DNA from: Gelidibacter sp035515035 | Lineage (GTDB): Bacteria; Bacteroidota; Bacteroidia; Flavobacteriales; Flavobacteriaceae | Direction of reading: 5' to 3' | Assembly (NCBI RefSeq): GCF_035515035.1 | Contig: NZ_DATJCA010000098.1 | Location: 1-12,199, forward strand | Length of the DNA: 12,199 bases | In this document: one piece after another, positions 1 to 8,600 of the stretch | How the letters are laid out: each line of letters starts with the position of its first letter | How positions within the stretch are numbered: the first letter of the stretch is position 1 | Notes under the pieces: generated by a model | What the model was told of the DNA's origin: nothing | The model's input: only the letters and a program-made list of their open reading frames with translations | Database searches by the model: none | Program-made: the position numbers and the translations under genes

Positions 1-1188
1 GCCAAAACCGGCTTTCATGGCATCATCTATTTTATAAAGTTCGTCGGTTATTTCAGGGATTCGGTTAGACACGTACGCGAACATCGCAGCAAAATTCTTT
101 CTATAAAACTCTCCCGCTTTATCTTTTCCAGAAATTAAAATTGGAAAACGATCAATGACCTTATCAACAGTTTTGGTCAGTTCTAAGGTTGCAAATCGTG
201 CCGATTTCCGATCTCTATATTCAAGGGTGTTTAAATCTAAGGTTCTAATATCCTTACCTTCCTTTTTATAAAAACCTTGTCCGGTTTTACTTCCAAACCA
301 TTTGTTTTCTACCATGGTATTGATGAAATCTGGAAGTTTAAAAAGCTCATGGGCTTCATCCTCGGGAGCGTTTTCGTAAATACCGTTAGCCACATGCACC
401 AAGGTGTCCAAACCTACCACGTCAACAGTTCTGAAGGTTGCCGATTTTGGACGACCAATTACCGGTCCGGTCAATTTATCAACTTCTTCCACCGTCAAAT
501 CCATTTCTTTTACCTGATGGAAGAGACTTTGAATTCCGAAAATCCCAATACGGTTTCCAATAAATGCCGGTGTATCTTTTGCAATAACCGAAGTTTTACC
601 TAAGAATTTTTCACCATAATTATTCAAGAAATCCAATACCTCTTGAGAGGTTTTTGGTCCAGGGATAATTTCAAATAATTTTAAGTAACGTGCAGGGTTG
701 AAAAAATGCGTTCCGCAGAAATGCTTTTGAAAATCCTCGCTGCGGCCTTCACTCATAAAATGAATAGGAATTCCTGAAGTGTTGGAGGTGATCAAAGTGC
801 CTGGAGTTCTATATTTCTCAAGTTTTTCGAAAACTTGTTTCTTAATGTCCAAGCGCTCCACTACAACTTCCATAATCCAATCCACATTTTTGACTTTTGC
901 AATGTCGTCTTCAAGATTACCGGTAGTAATTCTGCTGGCGAACGCTTGGTCGTAAATAGGAGAGGGTTTCGATTTTAGAGAAGCAGTCAAAGAATCGTTA
1001 ACAATTCTGTTTCTAACGGCTTTGTCCTCTAAAGTGAGTCCTTTAGCTTTTTCGGCATCATTCAATTCTCTTGGGATAATATCAAGAAGTAATACGTCAA
1101 CGCCTATATTGGCAAAATGACATGCAATACCGCTTCCCATAATTCCAGAGCCAATAATGGCTACTTTTTTTATTCTACGTTTGCTCAT
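1..1188 (-). CDS. 3-hydroxyacyl-CoA dehydrogenase / enoyl-CoA hydratase, FadB/FadN-like (partial, N-terminal 396 residues)
   Basis: This frame is open from an ATG at 1188 to the left edge, so the C-terminal part lies outside the window. The product oxidises L-3-hydroxyacyl-CoA to 3-ketoacyl-CoA with NAD+ in cytoplasmic beta-oxidation. Residues 9-24 form the Rossmann NAD loop GSGIMGSG (G13, G15, G18). SNTS lies at 135-138. H161 in GTHFFNPARYLKLFEIIPG and E173 fit the catalytic His-Glu pair, and GNRIG (N212) is the conserved asparagine region. The second dehydrogenase C-terminal domain begins near 205, with a WFGSKTGQGFY signature near 297-307. In related Bacteroidota and in Bacillus FadN, an enoyl-CoA hydratase domain follows and the protein is about 800 residues; that is family knowledge and is not visible here. 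The start is 4 bp after the marR stop, so the two genes are almost certainly co-transcribed. Thiolase and acyl-CoA dehydrogenase genes would be expected further left, by inference. Confidence 0.93.
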   Translation of the reverse strand, partial: MSKRRIKKVAIIGSGIMGSGIACHFANIGVDVLLLDIIPRELNDAEKAKGLTLEDKAVRNRIVNDSLTASLKSKPSPIYDQAFASRITTGNLEDDIAKVKNVDWIMEVVVERLDIKKQVFEKLEKYRTPGTLITSNTSGIPIHFMSEGRSEDFQKHFCGTHFFNPARYLKLFEIIPGPKTSQEVLDFLNNYGEKFLGKTSVIAKDTPAFIGNRIGIFGIQSLFHQVKEMDLTVEEVDKLTGPVIGRPKSATFRTVDVVGLDTLVHVANGIYENAPEDEAHELFKLPDFINTMVENKWFGSKTGQGFYKKEGKDIRTLDLNTLEYRDRKSARFATLELTKTVDKVIDRFPILISGKDKAGEFYRKNFAAMFAYVSNRIPEITDELYKIDDAMKAGFG

Positions 1189-1192
1189 GTTA

Positions 1193-1645
1193 TTATAAAC
1201 TATTTTCTTTTTGGTTGTATATGTTTTTATTGGAGATCATGTTATTGATGATCTCGGCGACCTCATAAAAATGCTGTAATTGTTCTTCCGAAACGTTTTT
1301 GCGAATGGCCTCATTAAAAGTTAACACTTTTTCTTTAGAGTATGCGCGTTTTTTCTTTCCAAAATCGGTTAGGAAAATCAAAACGCCACGTCCGTCTTCA
1401 GGATTGGGGCGTCGCTCAATCAAACCGCGTGCTTCCATAGATTTTAAGGTTCTGGATAGGCTCGTGGCTTCCATGCCCATTTTTGGTCCCATAGCGGTTG
1501 AAGGTGTGCCTTTTTCAGGATCAATGCTCAGTAAAGCAAAACCTGTCGCCATAGTGCTGTCAAACTTTGAAGCTTCTTCGTTATACATTTTAGTAACCGC
1601 TAACCAAGTGGTTCTAAGAACGTAATCAATGGTTTTATCTTTCAT
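1193..1645 (-). CDS. MarR-family transcriptional regulator, probable regulator of the fad operon
   Basis: The product is a 150-residue winged-helix DNA-binding protein that probably acts as a dimer. I chose the ATG at 1645 (MKDKTIDYVLR). An in-frame TTG at 1666 would add seven residues, but it overlaps the candidate -7 promoter box and is unlikely. The helix-turn-helix spans about residues 46-74, with the recognition helix near 59-74 (EATSLSRTLKSMEARG). The wing, with the DGRG tip typical of MarR proteins, is at 84-87, and dimerisation helices lie at the N-terminus and after residue 100. The gene is the first of a tight operon with the FadB-like dehydrogenase, which suggests control of fatty-acid degradation. 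An acyl-CoA or fatty-acid ligand is plausible but is inference. A 26-bp inverted repeat in its promoter suggests autoregulation. Confidence 0.92.
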   Translation of the reverse strand: MKDKTIDYVLRTTWLAVTKMYNEEASKFDSTMATGFALLSIDPEKGTPSTAMGPKMGMEATSLSRTLKSMEARGLIERRPNPEDGRGVLIFLTDFGKKKRAYSKEKVLTFNEAIRKNVSEEQLQHFYEVAEIINNMISNKNIYNQKENSL

Positions 1646-1663
1646 TCTAATACATAAGGATTC

Positions 1664-1671
1664 CAAATATA
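1664..1671 (-). promoter_or_regulatory. Candidate -7 promoter box of the marR-fad operon
   Basis: On the minus strand this reads TATATTTG, an exact match to the Bacteroidota TAnnTTTG -7 element, 18 bp upstream of the chosen ATG. This implies a very short leader. No clean -33 TTTG is visible; the expected -33 region falls inside the adjacent palindrome (1676-1701). The match is a consensus reading only. Confidence 0.5.
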
Positions 1672-1675
1672 CAAA

Positions 1676-1701
1676 AATTTACTATGCATGCATAATAAAT
1701 T
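1676..1701. promoter_or_regulatory. 26-bp near-perfect palindrome, candidate MarR operator
   Basis: The core is the perfect 12-bp palindrome TATGCATGCATA at 1683-1694. It is flanked by one mismatched pair (1682/1695) and then by six more complementary pairs (1676-1681 with 1696-1701: AATTTA and TAAATT). Twenty-four of the 26 bases are therefore symmetric. The element begins 4 bp upstream of the candidate -7 box of marR, which places it over the spacer and -33 region, where a repressor would block RNA polymerase. Its size and symmetry fit a MarR dimer site. It is also about 94 bp upstream of the -7 box of the divergent gene. Confidence 0.6.
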
Positions 1702-1775
1702 AAAAATATTTTTTGCGGATGTTTTTAAGACCTTGTCAATCCTTTAAAAGGACGATTAAACCTTTCCATATGATC

Positions 1776-1802
1776 TTGGTTAAACAGTTATTTGTACTTT
1801 TG
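1776..1802 (+). promoter_or_regulatory. Candidate promoter of the LtaS-like gene
   Basis: TACTTTTG at 1795-1802, followed by C, matches TAnnTTTG exactly. TTG at 1776-1778 could be the -33 element, although the 16-bp spacing is slightly short for this class. The -7 box lies 29 bp upstream of the ATG at 1832. This is consensus evidence only. Confidence 0.5.
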
Positions 1803-1831
1803 CGCCTTTACTAACATCACATTTATTTTTC

Positions 1832-3766
1832 ATGAAGTTGTTCTTTCGGAAACAGGAATATATCGTTCTACTTTATCGCCTATTTCTGGCGTATCTCTTT
1901 TATTTTATTGCCAGATTTTTGTTTTTCCTCTATAATTATGATGTTTTGGAAGTGCATTCGCTGGGAGAGTTTTTTAAATTGTCTTTTTACGGATTGGCTT
2001 TTGATACTGCGGCAATTTTATATGTCAATAGTCTCTTTATTGTTCTCTCGATTTTGCCACTTCGGTCGACCACATCCTCAGGGTATCAAAAATTACTGTT
2101 CTACGTTTATTTTATTACCAATTTGGTTGGGTATGCGTTCAATTACGTGGATTTCATTTACTACAAATTCAATTTCGCCAGAACAACACTATCGGTTTTA
2201 GAGGTGGTAGAGAATGAAGCCAATAAAACGGCCATGTTTTTCAGGTTTATGGTGAGTTATTGGCATGTGTATCTTTTGTTCCTTTTAGTGAGCTTGCTAT
2301 GGATCTACTTGTACAAAAGGGTAAAGCTGCAGCCAATGGCACATCCATTATCAACTAAAACATATTATCTGTCTTCTCTTATAGGCTTTATTATCGTTGG
2401 TGTTTTAATCGTGGGTGGCATTAGAGGCGGCGATTTTAAAAAAAGTACGCGTCCCATCAATTTGGTGGATGCAAGCAAGCATGTCAAAAAAATGGAGCAA
2501 GCCGATTTAGTGCTCAACACCACATTTGCATTTATCAGAACCTTTGGAACCAAAAGCTTTAAGAAAGTAGATTATAAAATTACCGATGAAGAGATTGAGT
2601 TTTACATCAAGCCTATAAAGCATTACACTAATAATGACCCAACAAAACCGAATATTGTAGTTATCATTACCGAAAGTATGGGTCGGGAATATATTGGCGC
2701 GTTTAATAAGGATATGGACATTGACAATTATGTGAGTTACACACCATTTTTGGATTCTTTGGCGCAACACAGTCTTATCTTTCCGAATGCTTTTGCCAAC
2801 GGCTCTAAATCCATTCATGGCATGTCTTCTGTTTTGGCTGGTATTCCTTCGTTTCTTGATGCCTTTACGTCCTCAAGTTATGCCAATCAAAAAATCCAGA
2901 GTTTGGTATCTGTTTTTAACGAAATGGATTATGACACTTCCTTTTTTCACGGGGCACCCAATGGTTCGATGGGATTTTTGGGATTTAGCAATATTTTAGG
3001 ATTCGATCATTATTACGGAATGGAAGAATACGGCAACGACGATGATTTTGATGGCAGTTGGGGCATTTGGGATGAACCATTTTTACAGTATATGAAATCG
3101 ACTTTGGACCAAAAACAACAGCCATTTTTTAGCACTGTTTTTACGGTAACGTCCCACGAGCCATTTGTAATTCCAAAAAAATACGATGGTAAATTTCCGA
3201 AAGGAGACGTTCAAATGCACGAACCTGTTGGCTATACAGATTATGCATTTAAACGATTCTTTGAAGCGGCAAAGAAAGAGCCGTGGTTTGACAACACCAT
3301 CTTTGTGATTACTGCTGATCATCCTAACCAAGTGTATTATGATGTCTATAACAAAACGATCAATAGACGTGCGGTGCCTATTCTGTTTTACAAATCGGAT
3401 GGCAGTTTGGTAGGTACAAAGAACGAATTGGCGCAGCAAATTGATATTTATCCCACTTTAATGGATATTATTGGGTACGACAAACCTTTTAGAAGTTGGG
3501 GAAGGAGTCTTGTTTCAGATGATGGTGTAGAGCCTTTTGCAATTAATCATAACGCCTCTCAATATTATATGTTACGTGGGAATTACATCTGTGCTTTTGA
3601 TGGCAAGCAAACCACCGGATTTTATGATATTAACGATAAAAGCCTAGAACATAATTTGATTGCCAATAAAACCTCTGAAATGGAAGCCGCTGAAACAGCT
3701 TGTAAAGCATTTTTACAAGATTATTTTGAGCGTATTGTGGATAAGAAGTTGAGTTTGAATAAATAA
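1832..3766 (+). CDS. LtaS-like membrane-anchored sulfatase/phosphoglycerol-transferase superfamily protein
   Basis: This 644-residue protein has an N-terminal membrane domain and an extracytoplasmic alkaline-phosphatase/sulfatase-fold domain. Hydrophobic segments lie near 10-36, 50-76, 87-110, 141-161 and 178-198, the five-helix pattern of lipoteichoic-acid-synthase-like proteins. The catalytic domain starts near 273 (PNIVVIITESMG). E281 fits a metal ligand and S327 in NGSKSIHG occupies the nucleophile position (Thr in Gram-positive LtaS). H442 in TSHEPF, and D496 and H497 in ITADH, complete the metal/phosphate site. Gram-negative Bacteroidota do not make lipoteichoic acid, so the physiological substrate is unknown; transfer or removal of a phospho-head-group on an envelope glycan or lipid is inference. 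The region matching the LtaS arginine/tryptophan phosphate-binding segment (about 371-388) lacks both residues. The gene diverges from marR and converges on the acyl-CoA synthetase gene. Confidence 0.88.
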   Translation: MKLFFRKQEYIVLLYRLFLAYLFYFIARFLFFLYNYDVLEVHSLGEFFKLSFYGLAFDTAAILYVNSLFIVLSILPLRSTTSSGYQKLLFYVYFITNLVGYAFNYVDFIYYKFNFARTTLSVLEVVENEANKTAMFFRFMVSYWHVYLLFLLVSLLWIYLYKRVKLQPMAHPLSTKTYYLSSLIGFIIVGVLIVGGIRGGDFKKSTRPINLVDASKHVKKMEQADLVLNTTFAFIRTFGTKSFKKVDYKITDEEIEFYIKPIKHYTNNDPTKPNIVVIITESMGREYIGAFNKDMDIDNYVSYTPFLDSLAQHSLIFPNAFANGSKSIHGMSSVLAGIPSFLDAFTSSSYANQKIQSLVSVFNEMDYDTSFFHGAPNGSMGFLGFSNILGFDHYYGMEEYGNDDDFDGSWGIWDEPFLQYMKSTLDQKQQPFFSTVFTVTSHEPFVIPKKYDGKFPKGDVQMHEPVGYTDYAFKRFFEAAKKEPWFDNTIFVITADHPNQVYYDVYNKTINRRAVPILFYKSDGSLVGTKNELAQQIDIYPTLMDIIGYDKPFRSWGRSLVSDDGVEPFAINHNASQYYMLRGNYICAFDGKQTTGFYDINDKSLEHNLIANKTSEMEAAETACKAFLQDYFERIVDKKLSLNK

Positions 3767-3767
3767 A

Positions 3768-3794
3768 AAAGAGCTTCATTTTATGAAGCTCTTT
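3768..3794. terminator. Bidirectional intrinsic terminator
   Basis: A perfect 12-bp stem (AAAGAGCTTCAT with ATGAAGCTCTTT) and a 3-nt loop sit between two convergent genes, immediately after the LtaS-like stop and 3 bp from the acyl-CoA synthetase stop. On the minus strand the stem runs into a T-rich tract (3761-3770), the stronger direction. On the plus strand it is followed by CTTTCGTTT, so it probably ends both transcripts. Confidence 0.85.
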
Positions 3795-3797
3795 CGT

Positions 3798-5570
3798 TTA
3801 CGGTCTGTATATTTTCTCAATAAGTTCCTTGTACATCTCCTTGATGATTTTTCGTTTCATTTTCATGGTTGGAGTTAATTGACCACCTTCAATAGACCAA
3901 ATATCGGGCGTAAGTTCAAACTTCTTAATTTGCTCCCATTTTCCAAAATGCACATTGGCTTTATCTATTTCCTTTTGGATTCGAGCCAATACAACTTCAG
4001 ATTTTATAATCGACTGATTGTCTAATTGGACGTCTTTATCTTTCTTTTTAATCCACTCTTTGATGAATTCAAAATTAGGTTGAATCAAGGCGGCTGGCAT
4101 TTTCTCACCTTCACCAATGATCATGATCTGTTCAATAAATCGCGACTGTTTTAATTCGTTTTCCAACAACGCGGGAGCCACATATTTTCCTCCAGAAGTT
4201 TTGAACATCTCTTTTTTACGGTCCGTTATTTTTAAGAAACCGTCTTCATCTATTTCACCAATATCTCCAGTGTGAAAATAGTCGCCCGACATCACGGATT
4301 TCGTTTGCTCAGGCTCATTATAATACCCTAACATGATATTTGGACCTTTCACAAGAATTTCGCCGTCTTCAGCAATTTTTACATCTACATTATCAATAAT
4401 TTTTCCAACAGTACCCACTTTAAAACCTTTGTTTCGCATATCATTTACTGAGATTACGGGAGAGGTTTCCGTTAATCCGTAACCTTCCATGATGGGCATT
4501 TCGGCAGCCGCAAAAGTTCGTGTGAGTCGCGGTTGTAATGCTGCACTTCCTGAAACCATCATATCCAAATTACCACCAAGACCTTCTTTCCATTTGCTAA
4601 AAATTAGTTTTCTTGCAAGTTTCAGCTGTAATTCATACCACCAGCCATTGGCGCCATAAGGCTCATATTTAAGCCCTAAATCTATAGCCCAGAAAAACAA
4701 TTTCTTTTTGATGCCTGTCAATTCACCTCCTTTGGCTACAATTTTGTCATATACCTTTTCATAAAGTCGTGGTACTGCGGTCATGACATTTGGTTTGACT
4801 TCCTGAAGATTCTCACTCATCTTTTCAATAGATTCTGCAAAATAAATTTCCACACCACAATATTGGTAGAGGTACAAAATCATGCGTTCAAAGACATGAC
4901 AGACGGGTAGAAAGCTTAAGGCCTTGGATTTTCCGTTTTCAAAAGGCACTCGTTTTTGACTGTCCAGCACGTTGGAGACTAGGTTATTGTGTGAAAGCAT
5001 GACCCCTTTTGGTTTTCCTGTAGTTCCAGACGTGTAAATTAAAGTGGCCAAATCGTGAGGTTTTACTACAGCCATGCGCGCTTCTACCTCATGTTGGTTG
5101 CTCTCATCTTTGCCTAATTCTAAAATATCTTTCCAGCTCTTTTCATCTTTAATGTCATCAAAAGTATATACTGCTTTTAGTTTGGTATTTGCTTTTATGG
5201 CATTGATTTTAGCTAAAACTTCTTCATCGGACACAAAGCAAATGATTGATCCGGAATGGTTAAGGATGTATTCGTAATCAGATTCAGAAATTGTTGGATA
5301 GATTGGGGTGTTTTGCGCTCCAATTTGCAAAATACCAATATCCATAACGTTCCATTCAGTTCGGTTATTGGAGGAAATAACCGCAATTTTATCGTTTGGT
5401 TGAATACCAATGCGCAGCAAACCTCTGCTTATGGCATTGGCTTGGTCAATATATTCTTGAGTGGAAATTGAGGTCCATTTCCCGTCATATTTTGTAATAA
5501 GTGCTTTCTCAAGGTAATAATGTTTCAATTGATACCTTGGAAAATCAAAAATTCTGGTAACGTCAGTCAT
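3798..5570 (-). CDS. Long-chain acyl-CoA synthetase (AMP-dependent ligase, FAA1/FadD-like)
   Basis: The 590-residue product activates fatty acids to acyl-CoA through an acyl-adenylate, feeding beta-oxidation or lipid synthesis. In the chosen numbering, the phosphate-binding loop TSGTTGKPKG is at 180-189. EGYGLTET at 362-369 is the adenine/acyl-adenylate motif. D435 in HTGDIG contacts ribose, and DRKKEMFKTSGG near 450-461 is the domain hinge. LTPTMKMKRK near 565-574 holds the C-terminal catalytic-lysine region in the form typical of the FAA1 class (COG1022-like). I chose the ATG at 5570. An in-frame ATG at 5633 would add 21 residues, but it lies upstream of a good promoter at 5594-5624. The gene has its own terminator and promoter. 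It lies on the same strand as the marR-fad operon but is separated from it by the LtaS-like gene. The chain-length preference cannot be read from the sequence. Confidence 0.93.
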   Translation of the reverse strand: MTDVTRIFDFPRYQLKHYYLEKALITKYDGKWTSISTQEYIDQANAISRGLLRIGIQPNDKIAVISSNNRTEWNVMDIGILQIGAQNTPIYPTISESDYEYILNHSGSIICFVSDEEVLAKINAIKANTKLKAVYTFDDIKDEKSWKDILELGKDESNQHEVEARMAVVKPHDLATLIYTSGTTGKPKGVMLSHNNLVSNVLDSQKRVPFENGKSKALSFLPVCHVFERMILYLYQYCGVEIYFAESIEKMSENLQEVKPNVMTAVPRLYEKVYDKIVAKGGELTGIKKKLFFWAIDLGLKYEPYGANGWWYELQLKLARKLIFSKWKEGLGGNLDMMVSGSAALQPRLTRTFAAAEMPIMEGYGLTETSPVISVNDMRNKGFKVGTVGKIIDNVDVKIAEDGEILVKGPNIMLGYYNEPEQTKSVMSGDYFHTGDIGEIDEDGFLKITDRKKEMFKTSGGKYVAPALLENELKQSRFIEQIMIIGEGEKMPAALIQPNFEFIKEWIKKKDKDVQLDNQSIIKSEVVLARIQKEIDKANVHFGKWEQIKKFELTPDIWSIEGGQLTPTMKMKRKIIKEMYKELIEKIYRP

Positions 5571-5593
5571 TAGTTTTATGAAGTTTAGGATAT

Positions 5594-5624
5594 GCAAAGT
5601 ATGAAAATAAATAGGATATTCAAA
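5594..5624 (-). promoter_or_regulatory. Candidate promoter of the acyl-CoA synthetase gene
   Basis: On the minus strand, TTTG (5621-5624) is followed after about 18-19 bp by TACTTTGC (5594-5601), close to the Bacteroidota -33/-7 pair; the -7 box has one base fewer than TAnnTTTG. It lies just downstream of the purL terminator and 24 bp upstream of the ATG at 5570, and it supports that start. A TATGCA half-site (5591-5596), resembling half of the marR palindrome, overlaps its downstream edge. Confidence 0.55.
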
Positions 5625-5633
5625 TGAGGACAT

Positions 5634-5670
5634 AAAAAAAGGGACTTTTACATTAGTAAAATCCCTTTTT
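5634..5670 (-). terminator. Intrinsic terminator of purL
   Basis: A hairpin pairs GGGACTTTTAC (5641-5651) with GTAAAATCCC (5656-5665), with one bulged C and the 4-nt loop ATTA. It is flanked by A7 (5634-5640) and T5 (5666-5670), which extend the stem and give a U-tract on the minus strand. It lies 20 bp after the purL stop and before the acyl-CoA synthetase promoter, so the two genes are separate transcription units. Confidence 0.82.
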
Positions 5671-5690
5671 AAATTGGGTAATATTAAATT

Positions 5691-8600
5691 TTATTGATTT
5701 TCAATCCATTTGCGTGCATTGACAAAGGCTTCCAGCCATGGCGAAACATCGTCTTTTCTGCCTTCAGGATAATACGGCCAATTCCATTGAAATGTGGATC
5801 GTTCAATGTGTGGCATGGTCACTAAATGTCTACCTGTTTTGTCGCACATCATCGCCGTATTGTAGTCAGATCCATTTGGGTTTGCCGGATAGGCCTCATA
5901 ACCATACTTGGCCACGATGTTGTAATGGTCTTCTGAAAGTGGTAGTTTAAACTTGCCTTCTCCGTGTGAAATCCAAACCCCTAAGGTGGTTCCGGCCATA
6001 CTTGAGAGCATGACAGAATTATTTTCTTGTATTTTTACAGAGCTAAATCCGCTTTCGTGCTTATGGGATGTATTATACGTCAGTTTTCCATGAGTTTCAT
6101 GCTCAGGATTGACCAAGCCTAATTCCATCCAAAGTTGAGCGCCATTACAAATCCCTACGGACAGCGTGTCTTCTCGTTTAAAGAAATTCTTTAAGGCAAG
6201 ATTTGCTTTTTCGTTGTACAAGAACGCACCCGCCCAGCCTTTTGCAGAGCCTAAAACATCTGAGTTTGAAAACCCGCCAACGGTGCCGATAAACTGAATG
6301 TCCTCCAACGTTTCACGACCTGAAATCAAATCGGTCATGTGCACGTCCTTAACATCAAATCCTGCCAGATACATGGCGTTTGCCATCTCGCGTTCAGAGT
6401 TGGACCCTTTCTCTCTTAAAATGGCTGCTTTTGGGCGCGATTTGACTGTGCCTTCCAATTTCCCTGTGAAATGTTCTGGGAATTTATAATGTAAAGGTTG
6501 ATGCTTATAATTATCGAACCGATCTTGGGCCAATCCGTTTGCCGTTTGCTTTTGATCGAGTAGAAAAGAGGTTGTATACCACATGTCGCGCAATTTGGAA
6601 ACGGTCATACTGAATACGTCGTTGCCATTGATGATATTTAAGAAATCACCTTCTACTACTTTACCTATTTTGAAGAATTCAATCTCTGCATCAGCCAATA
6701 TTTTTTCTGCTGAATTATCTTTTGTTTGAAAAACGATTCCGGCATTTTCAGCAAAAAGTATTTTGAAAGAGTCCTTCTCGCCGATGTTGGTCAGATCCAA
6801 TTCAGCTCCTAAATTGTTATCGGCAAAACACATTTCCAATAAGGTCGTGATCAATCCGCCCGAAGCCACATCATGTCCCGCAACAATTTGACTATCCTTG
6901 ATTAAATTTTGAATGGTGTTGAAAACTGTTTTTACATAGGATGCATCCTGAACTTTAGGCGTTTCGTTCCCAATTTTGCTCAAGACTTGGGCAAATGAAC
7001 TGCCGCCCAATTTAAATCCGTCCTGAGAAAGATTGATATAATAGAGGCTTCCGGCCGTTTTCTTTAAAACAGGTTCGACTACTTTGGTAATGTCATTACA
7101 ATTTGCTGCTGCCGAAATAATGACGGTTCCAGGAGAAATAACCTCTTCATCTGGATATTTCTGCTTCATGGAAAGCGAATCTTTTCCCGTAGGGACATTG
7201 ATGCCCAAATCGATAGAAAATTCTGAAACTGCTTTTACTGCGGCGTAAAGACGTGCATCTTCACCTTCGTTTTTACAAGGCCACATCCAGTTTGCTGAAA
7301 GGGATACACTTTGCAACCCGTCTTTTAAAGGTGCCCAAATGATATTTGTAAGTGCTTCAGTAATACCGTTTCTACTGCCGGCTATAGGATCAATCAAGCC
7401 CGAAATAGGGGAGTGACCAATGGAAGTGGCTACACCTTCTTTTCCGGTATAATCCAGGGCCATTACGGCCACATTGTTCAAGGGTAATTGTAGTGGGCCA
7501 ACACATTGTTGTTTGGCAACCTTACCGCCCACACAACGGTCTACTTTATTGGTCAGCCAATCTTTACAGGCCACAGCTTCCAGCTGCAATAATTGGTCTA
7601 AATAATCGTAAAATTTATCTTTTTTATAAGTGACTGCGTCGTAATTTCTACTGATGGTTTTATCCGTCATGATTGTTTTTGGAGAACTTCCAAACATATC
7701 ATTAATTTCCAAGTCCATTGGTTTTTTGCCCGTAGTTTTGGATTCGAAAGTAAACCGATGATTTCCAGTTACATCTCCCACAGTATACATTGGTGAGCGC
7801 TCACGATCTGCTATTCTTTGAAGCGTTTCCAAATGCTTTTCCGCAATGACCAAGCCCATACGTTCTTGAGATTCATTCCCAATAATTTCTTTTGCTGAAA
7901 GCGTCGGATCTCCCACCGGTAATTTATCTAAATCGATAAGCCCACCAGTATCTTCAACCAATTCACTTAAACAGTTCAAATGTCCGCCAGCACCATGGTC
8001 ATGAATGGAAACAATAAAGTTTTCTTCACTTTCAACCATGCCACGTACGGCATTGGCGGCACGTTTTTGCATTTCCGGATTGGAACGTTGTACGGCGTTT
8101 AATTCAATACCTGTTGAAAATTCGCCCGTATCAGCTGATGATACTGCCGCACCACCCATCCCAATACGGTAGTTTTCTCCACCAAGGATGACCACTTTAT
8201 CACCAATTTTCGGGGTGTCTTTTAATGCTTGATCTGCTTTTCCGTAGCCAATACCTCCAGCTTGCATGATTACTTTATCATAACCGAGTTTGCGTGGAGA
8301 CTCTGAGCCCGTGGAAGCCTCTTGATTCTCGTCATGTTCAAAAGTCAATACAGAGCCACAGATCAAAGGTTGCCCGAATTTGTTTCCAAAGTCTGAAGCC
8401 CCATTACTCGCCTTGATTAAAATATCCATTGGTGTTTGATACAACCACGGACGGGCTTCCATAGTCTGTTCCCATGGTTTGTCCTGAGCTCCATCTAACG
8501 TGTCCTCCAATCGGGAATACGCCGTCATGTAAACCGCTGTTCCCGCCAATGGTAAAGACCCTTTTCCTCCAGCCAATCGATCTCTGATTTCTCCACCAGA

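Noticed and set aside
277..603. Plus-strand open frame of 108 codons
   Set aside because: It lies wholly inside the minus-strand FadB-like gene, whose NAD loop and catalytic residues are intact; the plus-strand product shows no recognisable features.
1646..1666. Upstream TTG start for the MarR regulator
   Set aside because: The TTG overlaps the candidate -7 box and adds seven residues not typical of the family; the ATG at 1645 gives the usual MKDKTIDYVLR start.
5571..5633. Upstream ATG start for the acyl-CoA synthetase
   Set aside because: The extra 21 codons cover the candidate promoter (5594-5624) and begin at the edge of the purL terminator; the ATG at 5570 fits better.
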